Shown here: piece by piece, positions 36,901-51,900 of the stretch
Numbering within the stretch: the stretch's first letter is position 1
How the letters are laid out: every line of letters starts with the position of its first letter
NCBI GenBank assembly: GCA_012934845.2
Contig: WNNJ02000098.1
Coordinates: forward strand, 1 to 64,000
DNA from: Pomphorhynchus laevis
Taxonomy: Eukaryota; Acanthocephala; Palaeacanthocephala; Echinorhynchida; Pomphorhynchidae
Length of the DNA: 64,000 nt
Reading direction: 5' to 3'
Notes under the pieces: model-generated
What the model was told of the DNA's origin: nothing
Database searches by the model: none
What the model saw: only the letters and a program-made list of their open reading frames with translations
Translations under genes and position numbers: made by a program

Positions 36901-39900
36901 CGTTCGAATGAACCCCTCATCATTCTCGTTTAATTTTGGTACTTTGGTTTTTATTTCCAGAGATTCAAATAATTGAAGTTCGTGTTTTCTTAAGTTATGA
37001 TCAACGGCACTGTGTTATCGCTGATTTCCTTCAATGCTTATTTTGCCTTTATTCAAAGTGCGTTTTATTGTACCGTTGTAGCTGTGTTGTCGCGTACGTC
37101 ACGGAGCGTTTGTGTTACGTATCTTATGTAGATATAATTCTCTATTTTGCATTCAAGTTTAGTGCATTTGAATTTATATACATTTAACGTTTCTCCCTGA
37201 TCCAACTGGTTGCGTATTATGATATTTTTAAACTTTAGTTTCACATTTTTTGTTTCGTATTTTTGATTCATGTAATTGCTAGTGTAAAGATTTTGTATAA
37301 TTGTGGGCATGTAAAATTAGTAATCAGCACTTTACGAAACACCACACTTTTGCATTCGATTGTTTTAATTTTGTTCATAATATACACAGCCATATAAAAG
37401 ACTAAAAAAGTTAAGACGCCATTGAAAATAATAAATAAAAAGCACCCAAAAAGCAATAAATATTAAAGTATTTGAAAAATAAAATCAAAAAAAAATATAT
37501 TTCAAGAATATATGAATTATGATCAATGAATTATGAATTATATGATCAATGAATTTTTTCGGGTTCGCAATCCTGCATGTTCTCCAAACAATCCTGCTAC
37601 GTTGCCTCGTTGAACGGCCATACTTAGTCTATGCAATATGACAGATGACGATCGTCGGTACTCCTGTTTAACCGCCTGCCAAGTTCATCCAGAAATTTTG
37701 TAGTGTATTTTCAAAGTATTAAACATTAAAATGTTTAATCATTTATAATTTATCAATAAATTCATGTCTTAAAAGATATAATTGAGTTGTTTTAACGAAT
37801 ATTTTTAAACTTAGTATGGACATGATAATTGTTTTTATGAAAAATCTTATTAATGTTTTTAAAATTACAAGGTATTACTTTAGAAACTTTTTTACAATAT
37901 TTTATGTTATATTAAATAATACATTAATAAATTAATTAACTATTACATTACGTTTTGCAGCTTCATATTTTATTTTGAATTTTTTTTATTTTTATTTTAT
38001 TTTTTTTATTTTATATTTTATTCTTCATTATTTTGAATTTAGATATAATGTTCACTAACTTAATCTGCTCAAGTGATGCCCTTTTTCATTACAAATTTTG
38101 AGTTTTTCATTTTTTTTATAAATATTTAATTATTATATAGATTTTATAATAACTTAGTAACAATAATTCAATAACTACGTAAAATCGGTTTTGACGTCTA
38201 GCATTTGTAATGAGCTATACGTTCATTTTGGTATTAAATATTTTAAAAGACAAAAATTTGTTTATGAAAATGTTATTGTGATAAAATGATATTTAGTTAT
38301 TAAGTTTTACAATAAAATGTGTATACATTTTGTCAATAAAACGCAAATATAGTGAAGTGTCATAGTACCATTCCAGAGGGTTATTATTAATCATAATGCT
38401 CTCAAATCAAATCCGTATTCAAACATTTTATCTTCTAAATCAATTATATTAATTCTAACTAACTATACGGTCTTTAAATTTGCCATTTCTGGCTTATGAT
38501 AAAATATAAAAATTTATTTTCTCTAATATAATCATTTTTTGCAATTTAATGTTGTTTGATAATTCTAATAGATGTTTTAGGTATTTCTGCGGGAACTTAT
38601 ATCCAATGCAAGTGATAGTTTGGAAAAGCAGCGTCTAATTCAATCGTCACACCAAAACGATTATGAGCCTTTGAAAATTGAGATTTCACCCAATATGATT
38701 GACAGAACATTGACAATAAGAGATAACGGTATTGGAATGACAAAAGACGAGTTGATCAGACATCTCGGTACTATTGCCCACTCTGGATCAAAGGTAAATA
38801 TTGTTGTTTATAGAATAGAACCGAAGAAAATTCAATTTTCGGTTGAATTTGAACAAAATTGTGTAACTTGAAAAAAATGTTGTTTAAGTCAAAAAAAAAT
38901 TTGTGACTTGAACAAAATTCAAGTCACGATACAACTAAACCACAATATAAAACTGAAACAAACAAATATAATTTATTAAGTTCAATTAACTATAAAATAT
39001 ATAAAATAATAAAATTTAATTGGATATTTTTAAAATAAAATCAACATTAGTCATTCTTTTTAAAAAATAAGCATTCTGTATAATATGCGATAGGTAATCA
39101 CTTTCATAGATGCCCTTTCAAACTAACGTTATGTTCTAAATTTAGTACAACATTAAAAGCACGTAAAAGAACTTAGACAAACTTCAAAAATACTTAGACA
39201 TCATGTCATTCGTTTTATAAAATAAACCTTCTGCGTAATGCGCGAAAGGTAATCATTTTCATACGATAGAATAGAAGCCTAATCAAATTTATCAAATGTA
39301 CTAAATGTGTTAAAGCACATATCTTTGATGTTATATTTATGTTGTAAGATGCGTTTCTCCAATCCTTGCCCAGATTGATCGATTTAAGAGACAGAACAGT
39401 TATCACTTATATTACTATAATTTATTACTATACATATTATTATAATATTTATAAGTATCTTATAGACAACAGAATAATTATTAAATTTCAGTTTTAATTT
39501 GAATATATCATGTAATTTAGGTAATTTTTTATTATGAGTTGTCAAACACGTAATATTATTTGATATTTTAATTTAAAAATGTTATGCAATTTAGGCAGTT
39601 TTTTATTGTAAATTATTACATTAGTAACATCACTAGATATTATTATTATATATATTAATTAATATATATTAATTAATTATTAATTATTATTATTATATAT
39701 ATTAATTAATATATTTAATTTATAATTATTATATAATTATTTTTTTATTATAATAAATAATAATTGTATATTTATAACAATAAATATAAAAATGTTTTAT
39801 CCTAATTTAAGTTAATTTTTATTATAAAAATGTGATAATTGCTAATAACTTTGCGATTCATCTTAAATTGAACGACCTTAATTTGTAAGGAATTTACGGA

Positions 39901-42900
39901 GCATTTGGAAAACTCAAATGCTGCCGACATCACTAAGATCATCGGAAGATTCGGCGTAGGATTCTACTCAACATTTATGGTTGCTGATAATATTCAAGTT
40001 ATATCACGCTCTCGATCAACGCCAGAAGAGGCATGGATGTGGAATTGTGATGGGTATTTTGATTGACTAATGTCAGTAGTTGCTAGTTTTTGTTGTTCAG
40101 TTCGAGTTCCTATACAATTAGTCCGTATGAGTCGACCATCAATTTTGGAAGTACAATGATATTACATATAAAAAATGAATGCACCAATTATCTGCAGACA
40201 GATACGATAAAAGGTACGACGAATTTGTTTTTGTAAAAAATTTTAAATTGCTTAATTTGTTGTTTCGTAATTTGCATAAATAAATTTTCAAACTTTTGTA
40301 ATTTATTTAAATTTTATTAATTTTAAAAATTATTTATTGTCGATTATTAATTGCATTTTTATATTACATTTTTAAGAATTTAAAATGTCATCTTAAAATT
40401 TAAAGAAACATTTCTTTAATGTGAAGGTTTTAAACTAATACGTTAAACCGATGAACCATTTTATTTTGTTATTATTCAGTTCCTGTTCATAACTTTCAGA
40501 TAAAGCTTAAGTTAAAGGACAAGGTATGCTACCCCAAGAGATAGGTAGGTAGTTTTAACTGTAAAAGAAAACTTATTCTCATTTAATCCCTTAACTCTTT
40601 GACCCATATTATCTCCTTAAATCTCATTTTCTTCATTTTTCGCTTAAACTTTTTTACACTTTCTATCTAGTAACTCATTGTAATTAAAAGTATAAAAAAT
40701 ATAATATGTATAATTTTTGGATCAGATATTAAGGGGGTAAAAAAGTTCTAAAGGGTGTAATGAGGATAAAAGTCGGTTGAACTGGGTAAATGAGGTAAAA
40801 AAGTACGAATTTCTTTCCTATTATATTCAAGCATCTGGTATTTCTTCGTATTTATATACAAGTATTTAGTATTTCTTTCTCATTATATCCAAGTACCTAG
40901 TATTTCTTCCTCATCATATTCAAGTATCTAGCATTTTTCCTTATTATATCCAAGTATCCTGTATATTTTCCTCATTATATCCAAGTATCTAGTATTTCTT
41001 CCTCATTATTTCTAAGTATCTAGTATATCTTCCTTATTATATCTCAGTATCTAGTATATCTTCTTCATTATATCCAAGTATCTACTATTTCTTCCTCATT
41101 ATATCTAAGTGTCTAGAATATCTTACTCATTATATCCAAGTATCCTGTATTTTTCCTCATTATATCTAAGTATCTAGTATTATTTCCAAATTATAACCAA
41201 GTATTTAGTATTTTTTCCTCACTATATCCAAGTATCTAGTATTTTTTCTCACTATATCCAAGTATCTAGTATTTTTCCTCATATCCAAGTATCTAGTATT
41301 TCTTCCTCATTATATCCAAGCATCTAGTATTTCTTCCTTACTATATCTAAGTGTCTAGTATTTTTCCTCATATAATCCAAGTATCTAGTATTTCTTCATT
41401 ATATTCAAGTATCTGGTATTTCTTCCTCATTATATCCAGGTATCCTGTATTTTTTCCTCATTATATCCAAGTATCCTGTGTATTTTTTCCTCAATATATT
41501 TGAGTATCTAGTATTTTTTCCTCATTATATCCAGGTACCTACTAATTTTCCTCATTATATCCAAGCATCTAGTATTTCTTCCTCATTATATCTAAGTATC
41601 TAGTATATCTTCCTTATTATATCCAAGTATACTGTATGTGTTCCTCATTATATCCAAGTATCTAGCATTTTATCCTCATCATATCTACGTATCTAGTATT
41701 TCATTATCATTATATCTAAGTATCTAGTATTTTTTCCTAATTATAACCAAGTATTTAGTATTTTTCCTCATTATATCAAAGTATCTAGTATTTCTTCCTC
41801 ATTATATCGAAGCATCTAGTATTTTTCCTCATATAATCTAAGTATCTAGTATTTTTTCTCACTATATCCAAGTATCTAGTATTTTTCCTCATTATATCGA
41901 ATCATCTAGTATTTTTCCTCATATAATCTAAGTATCTAGTATTTCTTCCTCATTATAACCAAGTATTTAGTATTTTTCCTCATTATATCAAAGTATCTAG
42001 TATTTCTTCATTATTATATCCATGTATCTTGTATTTCCTCTGTATTATACTCAAGTATCTAGTATTTCTTCTTCATTATATTTAAGTATCTAGTATTTCT
42101 TCCTCATTATAACCAAGTATTTAGTATTTTTCCTCATTATATCAAAGTATCTAGTATTTCTTCATTATTATATCCATGTATCTTGTATTTCCTCTGTATT
42201 ATACTCAAGTATCTAGTATTTCTTCTTCATTATATTTAAGTATCTAGTATTTCTTCCTCATTATAACCAAGTATTTAGTATTTTTCCTCATTATATCAAA
42301 GTATCTAGTATTTCTTCATTATTATATCCATGTATCTTGTATTTCCTCTGTATTATACTCAGGTATCTAGTATTTCTTCTTCATTATATCCAAGTATCTA
42401 GTATTTCTTCCTCATTATATCCAAGTATCTAATATTTTTGCCTCATTATATCCGTGTATCTGGCATTTCTTCCCTATTAAATAATAGGGAAGAAATACAA
42501 TGTCCTTTCTTTGCTAAAGGCATTGCAGTTTCAATTTTGCAAATTTTTGATTCGAGATGCTTCTGAAAAGTTTACATAACATTAAAGTAATTGTAATGAG
42601 AAATACAATATAATATAAGATGTAATATGTACATTTATATATTAATTAATATTTATAAAATAATATTTATGTTATATCATATAATATTTATTTATTATGG
42701 TCATATATATTATAATATATATTAATATTATAATATTATAATATTTACTTATTTGCTTGCATTTTGTCATCATAATTTTGCAACGTTTTATAAAGTATAT
42801 AATAATTTTCTATACTTAATTGGTAATTTTGTAAATTTTACTAATTACGAGAAATTTTTCCTGTGATTACTAAATTTCAACAATGGACGAATTATGCAAA

Positions 42901-45900
42901 TTTAATGATTTTTTTTGCATTTTGCCCTTTTGTTTTTAGAAATCGTGAAGAAATACAATAACTTCATTAGTTTTCCTATTGTAATGAATTCAGAAACACT
43001 AAATAATCAAAAGGTTGAGATAATGTTTTACATTATATTATTGTTTTTGTATATAGCCTTTATGGCTCGAGGATCCCAAAAACATTAGTGACAACGAACA
43101 TCGAGATTTCTTTCGTCTGATTACTAAGACGGATGACACTCCAAGATATACACTACATTACACAACAGATGCACCGCTGTGTATACGAGCCGTGATTTAT
43201 GTCCCTAAAACATCGTCACCGTTGGCTAGTATGTTAAAAGAAAATGAGTCAAGCAGTGGATTTTCTCTTTATAATCGGAAAGTGTTAATAACACCGAATG
43301 CTAAAGCTTTACTTCCGCACTGGCTTCAGTTTATTAAAGGTGAGCTTTACTTAAACATATTTTTTCTTTAACTCTAAATTCAGGCGTTGTCGATTGCGAA
43401 GACATACCGCTAAACTTAAGTAGGGAAATACTGCAAGATAGCCAAATGATAAGGTATGTCTTTTAGCTGCCGCCACTTTTCTGTGATGTTAAAACTTTAT
43501 TCTTAACTATTAGTTCAAAATCTTTAAATTGGTTGTTTAAACTTCGTTCTGTAAACAATTTGAAAATATAATTTTAATTTTTTCAAGAGACAAAGAAATC
43601 CTTATATTTAAATAAAAGTATTTGTTCATTAATATTAAATTGTATCTTATTAGAAATAAATACTTAAAAAAACAATTTTAAAATACTGTCAAATATATTT
43701 ATTAAATTAGAATTGGCTAAAAATTGTTTGAAACGCAGCCTTCCGATTTTCATAAACATTTTGTAAAGATAAAAAAGATTTTCATAAAGATTTTAAAACT
43801 TGAATTTTAAGATTATTTTTGTAACTCGTTTTATTTTCATAAACATTGTGAAAATTCATTAAAATTAGCGTCAGATTTTGTTTTAAATTTAGTTAGAAAT
43901 CTAACTAAATTTAGATTACGAAGATTTTTAAGATTTTTAATTTTATTTATTTTTGTTATTTCAGATTTTGGCAGCTAAACAAATTGTAAATAAATTGTAA
44001 ATAAATAAATTGTAAATTTATTTATTTACAATTTATTTACTTCTAAATAAATTGTCTTTAAGTCAACTTTAGAAATTGATTTTTCATATTTCTTTTTTAC
44101 GTTTTATTCTCTGTTCGAAAGCCGCTTGCGGATCGTGTTGACTAAACGAATCGTAAAATTTCTACAAGACGAGAGAAAGAAGAACGAGGATAATTATAAA
44201 CAGTTCTATAACGATTATTCATTATATTTAAAGGAGGCCATTGTACGCAGTGGTGATCAAAGCGAAAAGGTACGCATACAATAGCAATTTCTAATTTGTA
44301 TTTCTATCTTACAGCAAGATATTGCCAACCTTTTATTATTCCAAAGCAGTGGACTTGACGAAAATAAGACGACAACCATACCAGAATACGTTAAGCGTAT
44401 GAAACCCGGTCAAACTGATATATATTACATATCAGCACCAAAGTAATGATGTTTAGCATTTACCAAATTTTTTAATAAATTAACCAAATTTTTTGCTGGA
44501 AGATTTTTTCTCTAGGAAACGTTTAAGTTCAATCTAAAAATTAAACTTGCTTTTATTAATAAACGATTTATAATTTTATTGAAATAATAAAATTTAATTT
44601 AATAATTTTATTAAATTCAATAAAAATTTTATTTTATTAAATTTTAATTGTAATTTATAGGCGTATCTGGTTAGCGCATTCTGGGAGTAGCTTCCCGATG
44701 AAGCTTGTAAAAACGGATGGACTCTAACCCTTTCCTGTTTGTGTCAATTAGAAGTTGTATTGAAATTCTTTCAGATATATGATTATAAAAATTAATGATT
44801 TCGATTTAATTTAATTAAAATTAAAATTCAATTAAAATTTCGATTAAAATTTAAGTATATAATTCAGTGAATCCATAGAATAATGAGATGATTCGAATGA
44901 TAGTCAGCTAAGAGAAAAAGGACATAAATGTTGGTATTGGATTAGCAGCTAATGAGCTCCACCAGTACTGAATTGTAACGTACTGCTATTAGCTAACCCT
45001 TTCCTGTTTGTGTCAATTAAAAAAGTTTCATTGAAATTCTTTCTGATTAAATGTTTCTTTTAAAATATCTTTATAAAATAAATACTTCATAAATTTTAAT
45101 TTTTATACATATTCGTAAATTTTAATATGTCTTTATTAAATGAAATATCAATCAGAAAGAATTTAGCAAAACCTGGTTGTGTAGCTAACTGGCCACACTG
45201 ACGATACTACCTTGTAGATATGAATAGATTAAAGTCGAAATGCCACATTGGGGGCTAGGCGTCTGTGGTGCGCTTAGCCGTTCAGAGGTTTACTAAGATC
45301 AAGTACTGTCGAAGTTGTGCAGCTACAGGACACACTGATGAGATCATCCTGTATTTATGAGTAGACTAAGGTCGACATGCCTCATTGGGGGGGGCTATGC
45401 GTCTATGGTTGGCGCATTCCGGGTTAAGGCTCCCGTGAAGGTTGCAACAAAGCAACCTTTTCAAAGAATTTACATCTTATATTTTAAAATTATTAAATTG
45501 TACCTTATTGAATTATTACCTTTTTGTTCCCGTAATATCAAGTTAATAATCACCACGTACGAAATTATGCAGATTTATCGATGCACATGCTATCAGGATT
45601 CTCTAGTTCATATAATGAATGATCGATTTTTTAATTGTATCATCTGATTTAAAGTTTATGTTCTGGATGCTCCTGTGAAGAGTAGAGTTCAACGGTCAAT
45701 CACTAACTTGTAGACAAAAATTAGTAGGGAAGTTATCAGACAGAATGGATAAGTCCAAACGTTGTGCGATGGTACGTTGAAAACAACCTTCAAACGAAAG
45801 AAATTTAACTGATCACAGGATTTTGTGGACAATGGCGAACAGGAATAAAGGATGTTTTCTGTTAAAAGTTGTGGTTTAAGGCTCAGTATGCTTTTCGTGA

Positions 45901-48900
45901 AGGGAATGTTCAAACATTGACATCGATAAGCAAATATTTGTTTGCATATTATTAAAAAATAAACTTTAATTGAAGTAATTTTAATGGAAGGTGACATGGA
46001 ATAGATACAAAACGCTTGATTTAATCATGTCACATACTTCATTTGATGTTAAGCGCATTCACAGTTCAAATTACTGTGTGCAATGAATTACGGTAATTTA
46101 AAATTTAGAAAACTACAAAAGTATAAAATCAACTTTATCTATTAGAACGCTATCTGAGCACATCTCCAATAAATCAAAGAAACAAATGTTTTTTATTGAA
46201 AAATATATGGTATTGATTAAAAATGACATAAAAATAATAAGCCGACGACACCATAAATGGTTCGTATTGTTTATATTAAATACAGTTCGAAAATTCGAAT
46301 AGTTTACTTTACATTTTCCATTAAGTTACATTAAGAATGCTATATTCGAATGGATCTTACATTTTTTAATCGCATTTTTATGAAAGTATTTTTATGAAAG
46401 AAAGAATTTTCTTTCATATTTTTACTTTACGAAAGAATTAAAATGTAACACACTATGAATATCTTTGTAGTTATTTTAGATATTACATTTTAATTACATT
46501 TATTAATAAAATGTAATTTATTTTTGGTCTTACATTTAATTAAATGGTATTACATTTTTTAATTGCATTTTTATTTCATGTAGTCGATATTTGGCCTTGA
46601 ATTCACCGTATTTTGAAAGTTTCCGTCAGCGAAAGGAAGAATGTCTTCTTTTATGCAATACCCATGACGAGTTGGTAGTTTTGCAGTTGAATGATTTTGC
46701 TGGGAAACGCATCAGATCTATTGAGCAAGAAGCGGATTCAGCAAAGCATAGCGATGACATCATTCTTGTTGGAGGTATTTTTGTTCTCGTTTTGTGTTCA
46801 GTTATTAAATGTTGTTCTTGTTTTGTAATACTTACAAAAGGTGTTCTATAAAATTAAGCTTTTTCGATAACATGTTTAAATAAAAATATTAGACATATCT
46901 GCATAATCAAATAGAACAAATGAAAGTCAATTTATAATTAAAGCTATACGTCTTCGAGGTGAAGAACATAAGTTTTAACATTATTTTTAATATTGAAAAA
47001 TAAACTTTAAAGTTTAAATTTTTAATTTTTTTAATCAAAATTTTTTGTTATTTACAAACATTTAAGTATTCGTTCAAAGCATAAAATTGTCGAATAATAT
47101 ATTGATCAGTATGTTTAATTAAATTTATGAATTATCTAAATTTTTTGAATTTAGATACTACGAGTTTAACAAACGACGAGGCGCAACTGCTCAAACAATG
47201 GTTTCTAAAAGAGTTTAAGAAGACCATCAAATCTGCACGGGTATGTTCAACGCCCAACAGTTAATTCGCAAATTAGACTTTATCGCTAATTGTTACAATT
47301 TCGAGTAATTGAAATTATTCAGAATTTATAAAATTAGTATATTGTCTAAATTGCTGAAAGTTCAGTAAGTATAATTTTGATATATTTTATTGAAAAGAGA
47401 AATTATATTTCAAGTGCGGTGATATTAACAGATATACATAATAACTATATATATGTTATATAAAACCACTTTCTGTCTATATGAATAAAATACTTAAAGT
47501 AATTAAAGCACACTTTAAAAAATATTGCAAAGTAATCGAAATTAATACTGGTATAAAACACTATTTCAGTATTAATTCTACAAAAGAATTTTTAGAACAG
47601 ACAAAAGGAATAAAATAGAAAAATAACTAAAAATCATATATTCGGAAAAAAATATACATATATATGTTATAATAACTATAACGCCTATCTAACACAAATT
47701 CAACCATCAAGTAAATATAAATGGATAAAATTGAATTAATAGAATCCTTAAATATTTTAATAAATCAAAATTATTTAAAAGAAGGGACATCTATATTTAG
47801 ACCAGGGGTGGGCAAATACTTTAAAGCGCGGGCCAAAATGAAATTTTCAAAATGTCTCCCGGGCCAGAGGACTATACCGCGTATGCTTTGCACAAGCGGA
47901 TGTTTTGGATGGAGTTTTTCCCTGCCAATTTTATTTGACAAAAACACTAAGTATCATTTCAATTTGAATAAACTATGTCACGTAAGTTTTAAAGAAATAT
48001 TATTATAAATAAATGGCTATTAGATAAACCAGTCAATGAAAGATTTTATTTTGTTACTTATTTGTGTCTTAACGATACAAATTATTTTATATTGACACAT
48101 AGTTATTACAATTTAACATTTATATTGCATTTCGTAAATATAATAGCAAATAGAATTTAAAAAAGAAAAGACAAACATCAAACGTTAAAATAAATATTTA
48201 AAGTTAATGCGAAACGTGAAATCTCGAATGTTCATCCGACATTATTTCTTCAAAATTGGGTTCCAAATCACTTGTAGCAATCCTTAATACCGAGTGTAGA
48301 TTTTCGTCAGTAATTTGTGATCGATATTTATTTTTCGTGGAAACCATTAAAGAAAAAGTTCTTTCACAAATATATGTCGAACCAAATAAAACAAGGTATT
48401 TTTGAACATAGTTCAAAAAATGTTTGAAATGTTCGTTATTCAAAGTGCCATAGAAAGCACTCAATTCGTTTGAGTGAAAATTTTCTTTTAGTAAATTACT
48501 TGATTGTAAGTCAATTAGTTCTAATTGAATTTCAACAGGAGCTTCTTGCACATCGAAATTGAAAGGTTGGCTAATTAATGATAAAGGTTTTTCAATAGCT
48601 TTGAAATCTTGAAATCTTCTTTGGAATTCAGAATGCAGGTCTTGTGTTATTGCACTATATTTAAAAAAATCTGTATTTTTCAATGATTCTCGCCGTGCTT
48701 GCAATGAGGGGAAATGATTTAATAATTTATTATTAAAGTTTTCAGCAAATAAATTGAGTTTTGTCATAAATGCTTTGACGTTTGAGTGCATATTGAAAGC
48801 GAATTGGTTTTCCCTTGTAGATTTATATTTAGTTCATTCAAATATTTTACGATATCTACTGAAAACGAGAAATCGTTTAGCCAAGCCTTATTTTGCAATT

Positions 48901-51900
48901 TAGGAAAATCATGTAGTTTTTCTTTTATCGACAAGAAGGATACTATTTCATCAAGCAAATATTGAAATCTGTCCAAAACTTTACCAATGCTAAGCCATCT
49001 CACTTCAGTGTAATAAGGAATTTCGTAGAAGTCATTTTCAATTTCTTTCAAAAATTCAAGAAACTGTCGATGATTTACGGCACGTCCTCGGATAAAATTC
49101 ACAACTTTGGTCACAACAGTAACGACGTGATTCAATTTCAAAACTTTTCTGCATAGCACTTCTTGATGAATAATGCAGTGCAAAAATAATATATTGTGTT
49201 CTGGTTGTAACTCTTTTACTTTGTCGCGAATTCGTTTAAGTAAGCCTACATTTTTCCCTGTTAAACTAGGACAACCATCCGTAGTGACGCTTACTATTTT
49301 ATTCCAAGTTAAACTTACTTTAACTAAACACTCTTCAACAGCGAGAAAGAAGTCTTCACCAGTAGTTGTATCTTTCATTGGATGCACACTAAGTAGTTCC
49401 TCGCTAATTTCACATTTCTTGTTAATGCCGCGAATAAATATTAATAATTGACTTGTATCAGTAATATCGCAGGACTCATCTAAAGCCAGAGAACAAAAGG
49501 TAAAATCAGCAATTTTTGTTCTTAGCTGGTCAAGTAAGTTTCCTGAAATATTTTCAATCCGTCGTACTATTGTTCTTCTTGAAAGGCTTACATTTTCAAA
49601 AATATGTTTCTTTTCAGGACAACATATCTCCGACACTTGTACCATGCATTGTTTAACAAATTCTGCCTCAGAAAACGGCTTACAGAACTTAGCAATTTTG
49701 TGTGCGACAACATAACTTGCTTTTATGGTAGATTTCTCTATATTACTTTGTTTGGTAAAAATATTTTGTTGCTTATTCAAGTTTTTTGCTAAGTTTTCTG
49801 CTACAGTTTGAAGTTCTTTTAAAGAATGTGATGCATATTTTGGATGTTTTGTTGTAAAGTGCCTGTTTAAATTGTATTCTTTAAAAACAGCAATTGTTTC
49901 CTGACAAACTAAACAAATTGCTTTCTTATTTATGTTTGTAAAAAGATATTTTACCGTCCAAGCTTCATTGAAGTTTCTGCATTCCAAATCAACTTTTCTT
50001 TTTTTAGATTGACTCATTTTACAAAGGTCTACAAACCTATAATTTAATTAATACAATAAAATAAAACCAATGTTTTAAAATTTTACTTACAAAAAGTCCA
50101 CTTTTTCAATTTTATATTTGCAAACTAATATTAGACTCGAACAAAAAAGAGTATGCGATCAGTGCTAAATCAAAATTAACAATACGCGTGGTTGCGACCT
50201 GTCGTCCCTCGAAAAGTGAGAAAAGTGAAGCATATGCCGTCCACACATGCATTTCGAACCTAGCGCGATCTCCTTTGTGTTCGACGAAAAAACCGCCCTG
50301 AGAGCGATCGTCGCGAGCGACCCGCGTGAGAATCACGCGAGGATTGTTTCAAGCTCGCGACATCGTCCACAATAGTGTAGTCAGCCGACCTGCCCATTTT
50401 ATTACGCCTATTATAAATACAGTACGCACACTAATAATGTTGATGTCAACAAAATCTCATAAAAGAGTTTAAAAAAATTTTCGTGTGGAATTTTTCAACA
50501 GGCCGGATAAAATTAGCAAAAGGGCCGGATCCGGCCCGCGGGCCGGCTTTTGCCCACCCCTGATTTAGACAGATAAAAGGTGTTCCAATGGGTGGTAATA
50601 GTAGCCCAATTATAGCTGACTTGTTTTTAAGCTTTATAGAATATGAATTTGTTCAAAACTGTTTAAAAAAATAAATCTAAATTATATAAAGATATGAAAT
50701 ATATGTTTCGATATATTGATGATATATGTGTATTTAACTCTAACAATTTTTATTCAATTAGCGAATAAATTTATCCAGAAAGCCTTATTCTTAACAAAAC
50801 CAATATTAATGATAAAGAAGGTGTATATCTAGATATGAACATTAAATTAACATTAACTAAAACTACTATTAATTTATATCGTAAAGATGACATATTTAAA
50901 TTTACAAGAAACATATTTTTGCATGAGCATTCATGCATACCATATAATATAAAATATAATACATTAAATAATGAAATTTTAAGAATTGCAACAATATGTA
51001 ATGATATTGGCTTTCTTCAAAATCATTTAAATAATTTAATAGATACATATTTTAAACTAGGTTACTATAAAAATAACATCAAGCAGAAAATAGTAAAATA
51101 TATAAATCAACACAATAATATAAAGAATAAATTAAAACTCTTAAGTGGCAAATTTTTATGGATGGATAATAAATAATATACTTTGTATTAAAATAAGATA
51201 CTATATAATCAAATATATTTTGTATTAGAATAAGATACTAGATAGTTTTATCAGAGGAAATACATCATTAGCATGTATTTGGCCCCGCTGCTATGTTCGG
51301 TAGAGTAGTTATGTGCCGAAACCTGATAGCATAGCAGTTCCTCCTGATGACCTCTAATCCTTATTATGATAACGTCTGTTATCTATTAGTCAATTTATAA
51401 ATGGATAATAAACAATTTGTTTGTATTAGAATAAAATACGCTAGATAATCAAATTTCATCAGATTAAATACGTCATTAACATGTATTTGGCTCACTGCTA
51501 TATCGGGTTGAGGAATAAGTGTCGAAACATAGCAGTTTATACTGATGACTTCTAATCCTTATTCTGATACACCATCTATTATTTATTAGTCAATTCATAA
51601 CAATTGACTTAATTATTGATTATAAATTTAAAATTATAAGCGGAAAATGTTTATGGATGGATTATAAATAATATACTTTGTATTACAATACGATTCACTA
51701 GATAATCAAATGTTATCAGAGGAATTGAATAATCGAATGTTATCAGTTGATTTTTAATTTCAATTTTTTTATTTAAACTTGATATAAATTATTTATTATT
51801 TAATTATGAAACTAGTTTAATTATTAAACTAGGTTACTATCATTAAACAGAAAATAGTTAAATTTAAATATTTAAATATATATGAATCAAAACAATATTA

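Noticed and set aside
36936-37456. Open frames on both strands in a TRAP1 intron
   Set aside because: No homology recognised, low-complexity hydrophobic translations, and no splice support.
40800-42500. Regularly spaced repeats resembling a CRISPR array
   Set aside because: The whole 31-bp unit is repeated with no unique spacers, in an intron of an animal gene; it is a minisatellite.
44660-44735. Possible tRNA gene (ggttagcgcatt)
   Set aside because: No complete cloverleaf, acceptor stem or B box; better explained as a tRNA-derived repeat.
45310-45380. Hammerhead-like ctgatgag followed by ggtcgac in the SINE-like unit
   Set aside because: No complementary stem II and no GAAA box at the required place; the other unit has ctgacgat instead.
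48962-49792. Plus-strand open frames of 62-92 codons
   Set aside because: Antisense shadows of the hAT transposase gene.
50112-50336. 74-codon minus-strand frame upstream of the hAT transposase
   Set aside because: Lies in the less AT-rich 5' untranslated region of the hAT element and resembles no known protein.
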